A program made the position numbers and the translations under genes. Under the pieces are notes generated by a model. The model saw nothing but the letters and a program-made list of their open reading frames with translations. It was not told where the DNA came from and searched no databases. Below are positions 10,501 through 18,589 of a stretch of DNA of 64,000 nt, piece by piece (the stretch's first letter is position 1; every line of letters starts with the position of its first letter). Origin of the DNA: an uncultured Clostridium sp. (GTDB lineage: Bacteria; Bacillota_I; Bacilli_A; RF39; UBA660); NCBI GenBank assembly GCA_946402315.1, contig CAMIWC010000002.1, forward strand, positions 61,559 through 125,558. The letters are read 5' to 3'.

Positions 10501-12389
10501 CAGTACAAGCTAATTTAAATGTAAGTGTTGTTAATGAAGGGGTATTTAATCTTATAAGTGATAATACAGGTATTCTTTCAACAATCTATGATTATAGATA
10601 CTTTAGTAGTTATACATATTCAACTTATAGAAACTATAAATTGTACGATAATCGTGGAGGAGCTGGTGCTGAATCTGGTGGTGGAGGTAGATCTAATTTC
10701 GGTGATACTATTTACTTCGATACTATTACTACTAATAAAAAAGGAGAAGCTACTGTTAAATTTAAATTAAATGATTTAATAACAAGTTTCAGAATAACAG
10801 TACATGCTTCTACTAAAGATGCATCTGTTGGATCAAATTACACAAATATTAATTCAACTCTTCCATTATCAATTGAATTTAATCAAAACGCTTTTGTAAA
10901 ATCTAGTGATGATTTAGTTATAAGTGTATCTTCTTTATCACCTGATAATAAGAAAAATAAAGTTAAATATACTATTGAAATACCAGAAATAAATAAAAAG
11001 ATTGAAAAAGAAGGTATTCCAGGACAATTAGTATATGCTAATTTTGGAAAACTAAGTGTAGGTAAATATACAGTTAAAATAAATGCTTCTGTAGGCAAAT
11101 TAAAAGATTCTGTAGAGTATCCAGTTGAAATAATAGAAACATCTAATGAAATAAAAATAACTACAGAAAATAATATAAAAGATATTAAATCTATTAAACC
11201 TACTAAGAATCCAATTTATGTAGAAGTATATCCTAGTTATTTAAGTAAATATTTAGAATATTTATCTAAATTAAGAAATTATACTGATAGATTAGATACT
11301 AAGATTGGTTATTATAAAGCTTTAGAATATGAAAAAGATTTCTATAATACAGATAGTATTATTAATGTAGAGAGTTTTGATTCATATAAATATGAGAATA
11401 AACTAAGACCTTTAATTAATGCTGAAACTGATGATGTATTAACAGCCTTAAGTTTATATTATACAAATTACTTTGATATTAATAGTTCTACATATTACAA
11501 CACATTTAATTCAGAAGATTATCAATTAAGTAGAATTAAAGCATTATTAGTACTAGCTGCTAAACGTGAACCAGTATTAGTAGACTTAAATGATTATGAA
11601 GCAAATTCTTTAGATGAAAATGTTTATAAAGCATTAGCTTATATCTTCTTGGGTGACTATGATTCAGCTAAAGATGTTTATGATAAATATTTAAGTAATA
11701 GTAATGATGAAGAATTTAGATCTCTAATAGCTATAGTTGAAACAGTAGTAGCTCGTGATAAAGCAGAAAAAACTATTAACGAAGTATTAGATAAGAAAGA
11801 GTCAGATAAATATATTAACTTTGCTATTATCTCTTACTTTGAAAATAATCAAGATGAATTACTTCATAAAGAAAAAGTAGAAGTAACATATGGAAAGACT
11901 AAAGAAGATTTAGTAATAGATAAATATAATGTTAATAAATTAGTTTTATATGATAAAGATATGAGTGATATTAAATTCAAATCTAAGAGCGATAAGATTA
12001 ATGTATCTTACTACTATGTAGGTAAAATTTCTGAATTAGGAGATAAAGTAATTAAGAATATTACTATATCAACAAGTGGAAATAAGACTATTGGTAATGT
12101 TATGTATTTAACAATAGATTTATCTAAAGCTAAAACTGAATATGGAAATATTTATGTATATTTACCAGCAAATGTTTCTTTAGCAGATACTAAAGTAAAT
12201 AATAAAGGTGCTTATATTTATAAGACTAATGAAAATAAGTTAATAGTATCTTTAACTAAAGGACATGCTGATAAAATAAATGTTCCATTAGTAGTAAAAC
12301 TTCCAGGAAAATATACATTTGAAAGTGTTATTCTAGAAGAAAATGATAAGTATATGATTTCTAATGAAGTAGAGTTTGAAACTAAATAA
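7575..12389 (+). CDS. Alpha-2-macroglobulin-like giant surface protein lacking the thioester
   Basis: A 1604-residue protein. A Lys/Glu-rich cytoplasmic tail of about 45 residues and one hydrophobic helix (LIILASCICFVLALLLVI) are followed by a huge outer region. There is an SbsA-like Ig domain (about 175-270, ending SFTFTTE), an MG2-type macroglobulin segment (YTDRPLYKNTDQVKVWGYV), a bait/MG7-like segment (YEPKEEVEVKIKV), a Gly-rich link (GGAGAESGGGGRSNFGDT) and an A2M domain. The CxEQ thioester motif is absent, and no cysteine is visible outside the membrane helix. Family knowledge suggests protease trapping at the surface, but without a thioester any capture would be non-covalent. LASC resembles a lipobox, but hydrophobicity continues past the Cys. 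ATG 7575 follows AGGTG and is 8 bases after the mutase stop. Confidence 0.85.
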   Translation: MGKINKKNKKKEKIKEEVKVEEHLEEPIEVKEEKKTKKANLSKNKKILIILASCICFVLALLLVITKTDIISNLLGENKGPALITSVTYQGKNKYQIESTSKFIVETKNIKKDDLNKYLAIEPAYNYTIETKGKNKFEITVDNIEANQIVNIDFVNNEKIDKKWAFQSSNDYGVSSVYPADKKSNVSVDSVIEVTFTHTGTDLDEFRGHFNIEPKVEGTFKVYGRTITFVPKEELKLKTNYTVTITKGLKLDEDEITNDYSFTFTTEGDDYVDIEDLGYSVVSLDKISTFKPNDPPKVALYNDVWGEDNEDEAIDVINKIVVEKFSNSNDFYKYITGTTTIKRDNLGSYGFHKYNIDTVELDKTLNEGYYLLNVYASGNSLMFSIPVQVNSLSAYLMSSERDIVVWVAKDGELAKGIEVSYENKKETTNSDGIAILRDISDGSKKLKYVKINSGSNYPVFVGIENSSLNNYPYGYIYTDRPLYKNTDQVKVWGYVPLTFFVDKVDLNKFSLKLEDKNIPIKVSDDGTFTATIDLNNYASYYYELTLLYNNTPIGWRYIDVENYQAQNYIYEINTSKAYMEAGKNLETTIKVKHVSGIPAVNKEITVAFDSKTYKGRTNTNGEVTFNIKYAVKEDEKGENVVYEELSILGTALDSEDYDIGLYIPVIVNKVYVSNEESSSKGYKANFNVLDLSKDVKDNEDILDSLKGSKFKGTVNVKLVEVKETRSSYFIEDEYTKEKEEYYNWSTDYENIVDNRNIDIDGVLDYKVDYEYKEAQENEYYSYQLYVSYKDSSGYESQTVSWLYSSYDDKLFSNNASADNMNRIPAIVEYGLGDAYDLYEYEIGNENGNYWEWEYGYFNTTYSVGDPYKIKLLDLSSKEVQNDNKILEIRYREKITSTNIKKTNDMDIKFDKSDIPGVFLTGAYYDGNEFYRTGSDYYKYKEEDSELKITISPNKKNYEPKEEVEVKIKVTDKNGNPVQANLNVSVVNEGVFNLISDNTGILSTIYDYRYFSSYTYSTYRNYKLYDNRGGAGAESGGGGRSNFGDTIYFDTITTNKKGEATVKFKLNDLITSFRITVHASTKDASVGSNYTNINSTLPLSIEFNQNAFVKSSDDLVISVSSLSPDNKKNKVKYTIEIPEINKKIEKEGIPGQLVYANFGKLSVGKYTVKINASVGKLKDSVEYPVEIIETSNEIKITTENNIKDIKSIKPTKNPIYVEVYPSYLSKYLEYLSKLRNYTDRLDTKIGYYKALEYEKDFYNTDSIINVESFDSYKYENKLRPLINAETDDVLTALSLYYTNYFDINSSTYYNTFNSEDYQLSRIKALLVLAAKREPVLVDLNDYEANSLDENVYKALAYIFLGDYDSAKDVYDKYLSNSNDEEFRSLIAIVETVVARDKAEKTINEVLDKKESDKYINFAIISYFENNQDELLHKEKVEVTYGKTKEDLVIDKYNVNKLVLYDKDMSDIKFKSKSDKINVSYYYVGKISELGDKVIKNITISTSGNKTIGNVMYLTIDLSKAKTEYGNIYVYLPANVSLADTKVNNKGAYIYKTNENKLIVSLTKGHADKINVPLVVKLPGKYTFESVILEENDKYMISNEVEFETK

Positions 12390-12395
12390 TAATTT

Positions 12396-12427
12396 GACAC
12401 ATATATAATATATGTGTCTTTTTATTT
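12396..12427 (+). terminator. Rho-independent terminator
   Basis: A 10-bp stem (GACACATATA with TATATGTGTC), a 3-nt loop and TTTTTATTT, just after the macroglobulin-like gene. Confidence 0.85.
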
Positions 12428-12430
12428 GTA

Positions 12431-12459
12431 TTGACAAAGAAATAATTTTTTTCTATAAA
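12431..12459 (+). promoter_or_regulatory. Promoter of topA
   Basis: A perfect TTGACA (12431-12436), a 17-nt spacer and TATAAA (12454-12459), 20 nt before the start codon. It is one of the strongest promoter matches in the window. Confidence 0.8.
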
Positions 12460-12479
12460 TATAAAAGAGGAGTGAATTT

Positions 12480-14507
12480 ATGGCAAAAAATTTAGTAATA
12501 GTTGAGTCTCCTAGTAAGAGTAAAACTATAGAAAAATATTTAGGTAGTAATTATAAAGTAGTATCTTCTAAAGGACATATAAGAGATTTAGCAACTACTG
12601 GTAAATATGGTTTGGGTGTAGATATAGAGAATGATTTTAAACCAAATTATATTCCAGTAGAAGGAAAAACTAAAACTATTAGTGATCTTAAAAAAGAAGT
12701 TAAATCCCATGACATGATTTATCTAGCAACCGACCCAGACCGCGAAGGAGAAGCAATTGCTTGGCATTTAAAAGATGAATTAGGTATAAAAGAAGATAAT
12801 TATGGAAGAGTATTATTCCATGAAATAACTAAGGATAAAGTAATAGATGCCTTTAATCACATTGGTAAAATCGATTATGATTTAGTACACAGTCAAGAAG
12901 CAAGAAGAATATTAGATCGTATTATTGGATTTAGATTAAGTAAATTAATGCAATCTAAAACAGGTGGTAAGAGTGCGGGTAGAGTACAAAGTGTTGCTTT
13001 AAAACTAATAGTAGATCGTGAACGTGAAATAGAAGCCTTTGTACCAGAAGAATACTGGACTATTACTGCGATATTTAGAGAATTTGAAGCTAAATTATTT
13101 GCCTATAATCATAAAGATATAGAGGTTCATACTGAACAAGAAGCAGATGATATCTTATCTAAATTAAGCAATAAATTCTTAATAGATTCAATTGAAACTA
13201 AATTAAAAAATAAAAAAGCAAAACCTCCTTTTATAACTAGTACATTACAACAAGATGCAGTTAATAAATTAAATTTTACATCTAAGAAAACTATGCAAAT
13301 TGCTCAAAAGTTATATGAAGGAATTGATTTAAAAAGTGAAACTGTCGGACTTATTACTTACATGAGAACTGATTCAGTAAGACTTTCTGATGATTTTATT
13401 ACCTCAGCTAATGCATTTATTAATGAAAAGTATGGTAAAGAATATGTTGGATATGTAAAAACTACGAAGAAAAAGGAAAATGTTCAAGATGCCCATGAAG
13501 CAATAAGACCAACTAGTATTAATAGAACTCCAGAATCAGTAAAAGAATATTTAACTGCTGATGAGTATAAAGTATATAGTATGATTTATTATCGTGCTTT
13601 AGCATCTCTAATGTCTGATGCTAAAGTAAATGCTACTACAGTAGTTCTAGATAATAATAATTATCAATTTAAAGCTACAGGTCAAATACTTGTATTTGAT
13701 GGATACTTAAAAGTTTACAAAGACTATGAAACTACTGAAGATAAGATTCTTCCTGATATGGAAAAGAATAGAGAAAGTGGATTTATTTCTGAAACAATAG
13801 AAAAAGAACAACACTTTACTCAACCACCATCAAGATATACAGAAGCAAAACTAATTAAAGAAATGGAAGACTTAGGTATTGGTAGACCATCTACATATGC
13901 AACTATTATTGATACTATCAAAGAAAGAGAATATGTAATCTTAGATGATAAAAAATTTAAACCTACTGAAATAGGTATTGAAACTACAGATAAATTACAA
14001 GAATTTTTTAAAGATATTATTAATGTAGAATATACAGCTAAAATGGAAAAAGACCTTGATGAAATAGCTGATCAAAAAATAACAGAACTTGAAATACTTA
14101 AGAATTTCTATAATGAATTTGATCCATTGCTTAAGAAAGCTTTCTCTGAAATGGAAAAAGCTGGACCAGAACAAACAGGAGAAATGTGTCCAGATTGTGG
14201 TAGCCCATTAGTAATCAGAAAAGGTAAATATGGAGAATTTGTTGCTTGTTCTAATTATCCAAAATGTAAATATATCAAAAAGGAACAAAAAGAATCACAT
14301 GATATTTGTAAATGTCCTGTTTGTGGTGGCACAATTATTGAAAGAACTACTAAAAAAGGTAAAACATTCTATGGATGTAGTAATTATCCTAAATGTAAAT
14401 TAGCTTCTTGGGATCTCCCTACAGGAGAATTGTGTCCTAATTGTAAGAACCTTTTAGTGGATAAAAATGGCACTATAAAATGTAGTAATTGTGATTATGA
14501 AAAGTAG
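12480..14507 (+). CDS. topA: DNA topoisomerase I
   Basis: A 675-residue type IA topoisomerase that relaxes negative supercoils. The N-terminal TOPRIM domain shows NLVIVESPSKSKTIEKYLG and the metal-binding DPDREGEAIAWHL. The catalytic tyrosine is Tyr294 in GLITYMRTDS. The C-terminal 110 residues hold three zinc ribbons with four cysteines each (CPDCG...CSNYPKC, CPVCG...CSNYPKC, CPNC...CSNC). ATG 12480 follows AGAGGAGTGA. It is monocistronic with its own strong promoter and terminator. Confidence 0.97.
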   Translation: MAKNLVIVESPSKSKTIEKYLGSNYKVVSSKGHIRDLATTGKYGLGVDIENDFKPNYIPVEGKTKTISDLKKEVKSHDMIYLATDPDREGEAIAWHLKDELGIKEDNYGRVLFHEITKDKVIDAFNHIGKIDYDLVHSQEARRILDRIIGFRLSKLMQSKTGGKSAGRVQSVALKLIVDREREIEAFVPEEYWTITAIFREFEAKLFAYNHKDIEVHTEQEADDILSKLSNKFLIDSIETKLKNKKAKPPFITSTLQQDAVNKLNFTSKKTMQIAQKLYEGIDLKSETVGLITYMRTDSVRLSDDFITSANAFINEKYGKEYVGYVKTTKKKENVQDAHEAIRPTSINRTPESVKEYLTADEYKVYSMIYYRALASLMSDAKVNATTVVLDNNNYQFKATGQILVFDGYLKVYKDYETTEDKILPDMEKNRESGFISETIEKEQHFTQPPSRYTEAKLIKEMEDLGIGRPSTYATIIDTIKEREYVILDDKKFKPTEIGIETTDKLQEFFKDIINVEYTAKMEKDLDEIADQKITELEILKNFYNEFDPLLKKAFSEMEKAGPEQTGEMCPDCGSPLVIRKGKYGEFVACSNYPKCKYIKKEQKESHDICKCPVCGGTIIERTTKKGKTFYGCSNYPKCKLASWDLPTGELCPNCKNLLVDKNGTIKCSNCDYEK

Positions 14508-14530
14508 TAGTAAAATACTACTTTTTTAGT
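14501..14530 (+). terminator. Rho-independent terminator of topA
   Basis: A 9-bp stem (AAAGTAGTA with TACTACTTT), a 6-nt loop and a T run, overlapping the topA stop codon. Confidence 0.8.
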
Positions 14531-14558
14531 TGTAAAAAGATATTTTATATAATATAAT
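14530..14558 (+). promoter_or_regulatory. Predicted promoter of the VirB2/VirB6-like pair
   Basis: TTGTAA (14530-14535), a 17-nt spacer and TATAAT (14553-14558). A second TATAAT overlaps at 14548. Confidence 0.6.
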
Positions 14559-14582
14559 TAAATAGAGTAGGAAGGTGTCGAA

Positions 14583-15809
14583 ATGAATTCTTTAAAAAGA
14601 TATTTATTAATTATAACTTTTTTAATTATCGGAGTGTTTTTTATTAATATAGATGTGGTTGATGCTAGATCACTTGATTGGCATGCTGTAACTGTCAATT
14701 GTATTTATGCTAATGGTGAGAGATTCACTTATGCTTATAATAATGCAAAAGAACAGTGGACAACTGCCCAATCAAGATACAATTTAAAAGGTACAGATCC
14801 ACAACAAAATGCAAACAGCCAAGCTACATATTTAGATAACCACCCTTTGGTTGATTCTAATTATAGATGTCAAAAATATGTTAGTTCATATGTATATCCC
14901 CAAGTAAGTAAATTAAAGGATAATGAGACTGCAATAACATTCTATAAATTTGGATCTTCTTCAGATAGTTCTAGATTGGACCCTGATGACGTTTTACAAA
15001 GAAGTGGTTGGTGTCGTTTTTGGGGGTGTGAATGGGCAGAAGCAATTAGTATTGCTGAAACTCAACAAACTAATTCTTTGGTATCAGAATCATATGTTTT
15101 TGATGATGATGTTACAATTCCAAATGCATCAATATATTACGTTAGAGATGATGGTGATCCTAGACAAGCAGCTGATGTTAGTGGATATGTAGAAATAATT
15201 GTTTATGATAATGCAGTATTTATTCAAAATAATGATTATCTTGCTAGAATTGGCGATGGATATGGAAATTTTTCAGGTGCCAGCAGAAATAGCGAAGGTA
15301 AAGTAAGCGGAGTTCCAACATATATTTATATTAATGAACCTGAACCAAAATCGTCTAAAGATCCAAACGGATCTGGAGGAGTTGCTTATTCTTTTAATAA
15401 AGATCAAACTAATTATAAAGTGTGTGCAAACGCACCATCATCAAGTGGTTGTAAAAATAGATATAAAGTAACTGATGAAGTATTTGATCCTGGGGCTGGT
15501 TCTCCTGGACAAGTGTGTGATGAGATGCCTGAAACAACAAAAGTTCTTAGAGATATAATAAAATATGTTCAATTATTAACACCTTTATTAATGATTGTTC
15601 TTTCTGGACTTGATATAGGTAGAATTATTTTCTCTGGTGATTTAGAGAAAGAACTTCCTGCTTCTAAGACTAGAATTATTAGAAGAATGATTGTTGGAGT
15701 ATCAGTATTCTTCTTACCATTAGTAATAAGTTTATTGATTGATTTCTATAATCAATCTGGAGTTGACTCTGAACATCAAATTAAAGAAATACGTTGTTTA
15801 TTTGAATAA
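14583..15809 (+). CDS. Secreted Cys-rich protein with VirB2/TrbC pilin-like C-terminus
   Basis: A 408-residue protein. A signal peptide (residues 1-~28, cleavage likely after VDA) leads a roughly 290-residue outer domain with scattered cysteines, including WCRFWGC. The C-terminal ~90 residues carry two membrane helices (YVQLLTPLLMIVLSGLDIG and MIVGVSVFFLPLVISLLI) joined by a short loop with SGDLEKELPASK. That two-helix layout with an SGD-x-K loop is typical of VirB2/TrbC-type pilins and related type IV secretion subunits. The assignment is inference from topology and motif. It is 19 bases upstream of a TrbL/VirB6-like gene, supporting a secretion or channel role. Unlike ordinary VirB2, it has a large outer domain before the helices. 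Confidence 0.6.
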   Translation: MNSLKRYLLIITFLIIGVFFINIDVVDARSLDWHAVTVNCIYANGERFTYAYNNAKEQWTTAQSRYNLKGTDPQQNANSQATYLDNHPLVDSNYRCQKYVSSYVYPQVSKLKDNETAITFYKFGSSSDSSRLDPDDVLQRSGWCRFWGCEWAEAISIAETQQTNSLVSESYVFDDDVTIPNASIYYVRDDGDPRQAADVSGYVEIIVYDNAVFIQNNDYLARIGDGYGNFSGASRNSEGKVSGVPTYIYINEPEPKSSKDPNGSGGVAYSFNKDQTNYKVCANAPSSSGCKNRYKVTDEVFDPGAGSPGQVCDEMPETTKVLRDIIKYVQLLTPLLMIVLSGLDIGRIIFSGDLEKELPASKTRIIRRMIVGVSVFFLPLVISLLIDFYNQSGVDSEHQIKEIRCLFE

Positions 15810-15828
15810 AGAAGGGAGATGGCATTAA

Positions 15829-18507
15829 ATGATATGGTTTATTGACCCGTTTCAAATTATTGAAAATGTAATTTCAATAGGTGAAGTTGTTATTGAAATA
15901 GCCAAATGGTTATTATTGATATGGCTTATCTCTGGTGGATGGCTATATGCAGTAAGAGCTGTTGAATTTATCATTGATAAAACTTTGTGTAATTTTATAG
16001 CAACTATCTATAAGTATTTCTTAGAAATACTAGAAGGAACAATGTTTAATGAAGATCTTGTAAATGATATTGTAATGAATATCTATATCTTTATTGGTGT
16101 TGTAATTATATTTAGATTAATTCTGGTATTAATGAAATACTTAATTAATCCGGATTTAGTAGCTGATGCTAAATTGGGAACAAATACTTTGATTAAGAGG
16201 GTATTAATTGGTTTTGTAGGAATACTATTTATACCAACTATTTTCGATATTGGTATGAGATTGCAAGCAGCAATTATTAAAGACCAAATTATTCAAAAAT
16301 TAATTATTCCAAGAGCTGCTATTGATGCAGTTGGAGATCATATTCAAGATGGTGGAAAATATATGGGAGCATATGTTTTAGCCGGATTTGTTAATCCATC
16401 TTCAGTAGCAACCCAAACAACAAAAAGTGAATTTGAGGTTGCAGTTCAAAAAGGAGATTTCTCGAACGTTAAGGTTAACAGAGGAGGATTCTTGAGAGAT
16501 GCTAACGATTATGAATATAGTTACATTATTGTAGTTTCGACTATATGCTTACTGAAAGTATTATCTCACGTATTAACTTATACAGTAGATTTGGCTGTCA
16601 GAGCATTTAAGATGTTAGTATTCCAAATTTTAGCACCGATAGCAATGGTAGAATATATGATTAGTGGTGCTGATAGTGGAGTATTTGCAAACTGGAAGAA
16701 AGCAGTTATTGCATGCTATGCATCAATATTTGCTAAAGTAGCTTCCTTGTGGTTTGTCATCTTTGTAACCTTGTTGATGTCGGGATCTCTTCCTGGATAT
16801 ACAAATGGTTCTTTATTAGCAACTGATGACTATTTGCTAAGAGCAATAATTATAATCGCTTTAATTGGATTCATGATGGATTTCCCAAAACTAATTGGAG
16901 ATGTATTTGGATTCGATTTTGTACAACAATCAAGTGCTTCTGGTATCATAAAAGATATAGGTGGAGTACTTAAGACAGCTGCTGGTGGTGCACTTGCTTT
17001 AGGTGCAGGAGCAGTTGGAGGAGCAATGGGTGCTGCTAAACAAGGATTAGGTTCACTTAAAGGTGCTGCTCACGATATTAATGCAGCTAAAAAACTAGGA
17101 GATCCTTCTAAAGTGCCGACTTTGAAAGATGCACTTGCTAATAATGGAATGACTGGAGCTAGTGCTGCTAAACACTTAAATGCTATTAGAGATGGTGCTT
17201 TTAAGGGTATAGCCGAAATGAACCCATATACTAAAGCTGCATTTGGTGCTTATACTGGAGCAGTATCTGGTCAAGAAGATATTGATAAGAAAGCAGAAGA
17301 AAAGAAAAAACAAGCACAAAGAGATCAATGGGCTGAACAAACAGCAGAATCTACTAAGAGGAGTGCAGATATTGATGAGGAATGGTTCAAGCATGAAAAG
17401 GCTTGGCGTAGACATGATACTGGCCAAGATAGAGATTCAAGTGTAGATGATGCAAGAGATAATGCTTACAGAGATTACACTGGAATTACTCAAGGAATGG
17501 AAGCAAATGCTGCTAGTGCAATAGCTACTGCTATGGCAGTTGCATCTGCATCTGGAAATCAAAATATTAATGTTTCTGATATAACTGCTCAAATAACTCA
17601 AGCAATTCAAGGAACTGCTTTAGCACAAGATGGTGCTGATTCAAGAGCTGCTGCACAATCTGCTATGACAGATATTGCAACACAATTAAGAACAGACCCT
17701 GCAAACGTTGATGCAATTACAGTTGATGCTAATGGACAAGTTACAGATATTGATGTTGGTGCATTACATTCTGCTGGTTCATTAACTATTCCTGTTGGTG
17801 CTACATTAGAGAGTACAATTCAAAGTGAAATCGCAGCTAGTGCTATTTCTACTGTATATGATCAAGGATATGCGGCTTCTGGATATGATCGTATTATTAG
17901 TGTTAGTTCTGATCCAACACAAGCAGTATACGATACAGCTGCTTTCCAACATGGTGTAAATGCTGAACCACTTGAAGTTATGCAAGATATTAAAGTTAGC
18001 GCTAATGTAACAGCTGCTAATACTTCAAGTATAAATGGAACAGTATCAGCTATGGCAGGAGATGTTCAACATATATCTTCTCAACAAGATGTAATAGTAG
18101 ATACTACTCAAAGAATGCATGCAGGACAACAACGTATGGAAGGACAATTAAGTGGAATTCAAGGAGATGTTGGAAGCATTAAAGGAGATGTTCGTCATAT
18201 TAGCCAACAAACAGATACAATTGTAGATACTACTGAACAAATTAGAGATGGTGAACAAAGAATTGAAGGACAAGTAAGAGGAATCAGAAGAGATACTCGT
18301 AAAATAAGAGATGAAGTCCATAATATTGATAGAAATGTTGAAACTGTTGTAAATACAACAAATACTATTTCTGAAAATGTTAATAATATTTCCACAATTA
18401 CTGGTAGAGCTGAACAAACAATAAATGATATAAGAAGAGACACTGGTAAGATTGCCAATACTAATTTTGATCAAAATAATTCTGCTTGGGACGATGATGG
18501 AAACTAG
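15829..18507 (+). CDS. TrbL/VirB6-like multi-pass membrane protein with long coiled-coil tail
   Basis: An 892-residue protein. The first ~360 residues have six or more membrane helices, including a block with FIGVVIIFRLILVLMKYLINP and a later cluster with FKMLVFQILAPIAMVEYMIS. Then come a Gly/Ala-rich stretch (about 385-405), a charged soluble region, and a C-terminal tail of 42-residue repeats. The layout fits VirB6/TrbL-type type IV secretion channel proteins, some of which have long C-terminal extensions. A paralogue lies at 47423 with matching blocks. GGGAG precedes ATG 15829. Base composition is richer in G+C than neighbouring genes, with many Ala and Gln codons. No VirB4 or VirD4 ATPase is present in the window. 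Confidence 0.65.
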   Translation: MIWFIDPFQIIENVISIGEVVIEIAKWLLLIWLISGGWLYAVRAVEFIIDKTLCNFIATIYKYFLEILEGTMFNEDLVNDIVMNIYIFIGVVIIFRLILVLMKYLINPDLVADAKLGTNTLIKRVLIGFVGILFIPTIFDIGMRLQAAIIKDQIIQKLIIPRAAIDAVGDHIQDGGKYMGAYVLAGFVNPSSVATQTTKSEFEVAVQKGDFSNVKVNRGGFLRDANDYEYSYIIVVSTICLLKVLSHVLTYTVDLAVRAFKMLVFQILAPIAMVEYMISGADSGVFANWKKAVIACYASIFAKVASLWFVIFVTLLMSGSLPGYTNGSLLATDDYLLRAIIIIALIGFMMDFPKLIGDVFGFDFVQQSSASGIIKDIGGVLKTAAGGALALGAGAVGGAMGAAKQGLGSLKGAAHDINAAKKLGDPSKVPTLKDALANNGMTGASAAKHLNAIRDGAFKGIAEMNPYTKAAFGAYTGAVSGQEDIDKKAEEKKKQAQRDQWAEQTAESTKRSADIDEEWFKHEKAWRRHDTGQDRDSSVDDARDNAYRDYTGITQGMEANAASAIATAMAVASASGNQNINVSDITAQITQAIQGTALAQDGADSRAAAQSAMTDIATQLRTDPANVDAITVDANGQVTDIDVGALHSAGSLTIPVGATLESTIQSEIAASAISTVYDQGYAASGYDRIISVSSDPTQAVYDTAAFQHGVNAEPLEVMQDIKVSANVTAANTSSINGTVSAMAGDVQHISSQQDVIVDTTQRMHAGQQRMEGQLSGIQGDVGSIKGDVRHISQQTDTIVDTTEQIRDGEQRIEGQVRGIRRDTRKIRDEVHNIDRNVETVVNTTNTISENVNNISTITGRAEQTINDIRRDTGKIANTNFDQNNSAWDDDGN
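18058..18435 (+). repeat. Three tandem 126-bp (42-residue) coding repeats
   Basis: The units start at 18058, 18184 and 18310, exactly 126 bases apart and in frame. Units 1 and 2 share the pattern GDVxHISxQxDxIVDTT...GxQRxEGQ; unit 3 (DEVHNID...VVNTT) is degenerate. Forty-two residues equal six heptads, as expected for a coiled-coil stalk. Confidence 0.85.
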
Positions 18508-18519
18508 AATTAATTTAAT

Positions 18520-18545
18520 AACAAGTACGAAAGTACTTGTTTTTC
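18520..18545 (+). terminator. Rho-independent terminator
   Basis: A 9-bp stem (AACAAGTAC with GTACTTGTT) capped by a GAAA tetraloop, followed by T residues. It closes the VirB2/VirB6-like pair. Confidence 0.85.
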
Positions 18546-18565
18546 TTTTGTCTGAAAAGCATAAA

Positions 18566-18574
18566 TGTTATAAT
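18566..18574 (+). promoter_or_regulatory. Extended -10 promoter of polA operon
   Basis: TGTTATAAT, a full match to TGnTATAAT, 15 nt before the polA start. Confidence 0.65.
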
Positions 18575-18589
18575 TAAATTGGTGATATT

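Noticed and set aside
18148..18474. Overlapping minus-strand open frames opposite the end of the TrbL-like gene
   Set aside because: They are shadows of the coiled-coil repeats: repeated Asp/Ile/Asn codons keep antisense frames open. There is no ribosome site or promoter, and their composition is Ser/Ile/Cys-rich nonsense.
14583..18507. A complete conjugative or integrative element
   Set aside because: No relaxase, VirB4/VirD4 ATPase, integrase, attachment repeats or transfer origin are visible; topA and polA flank it directly.
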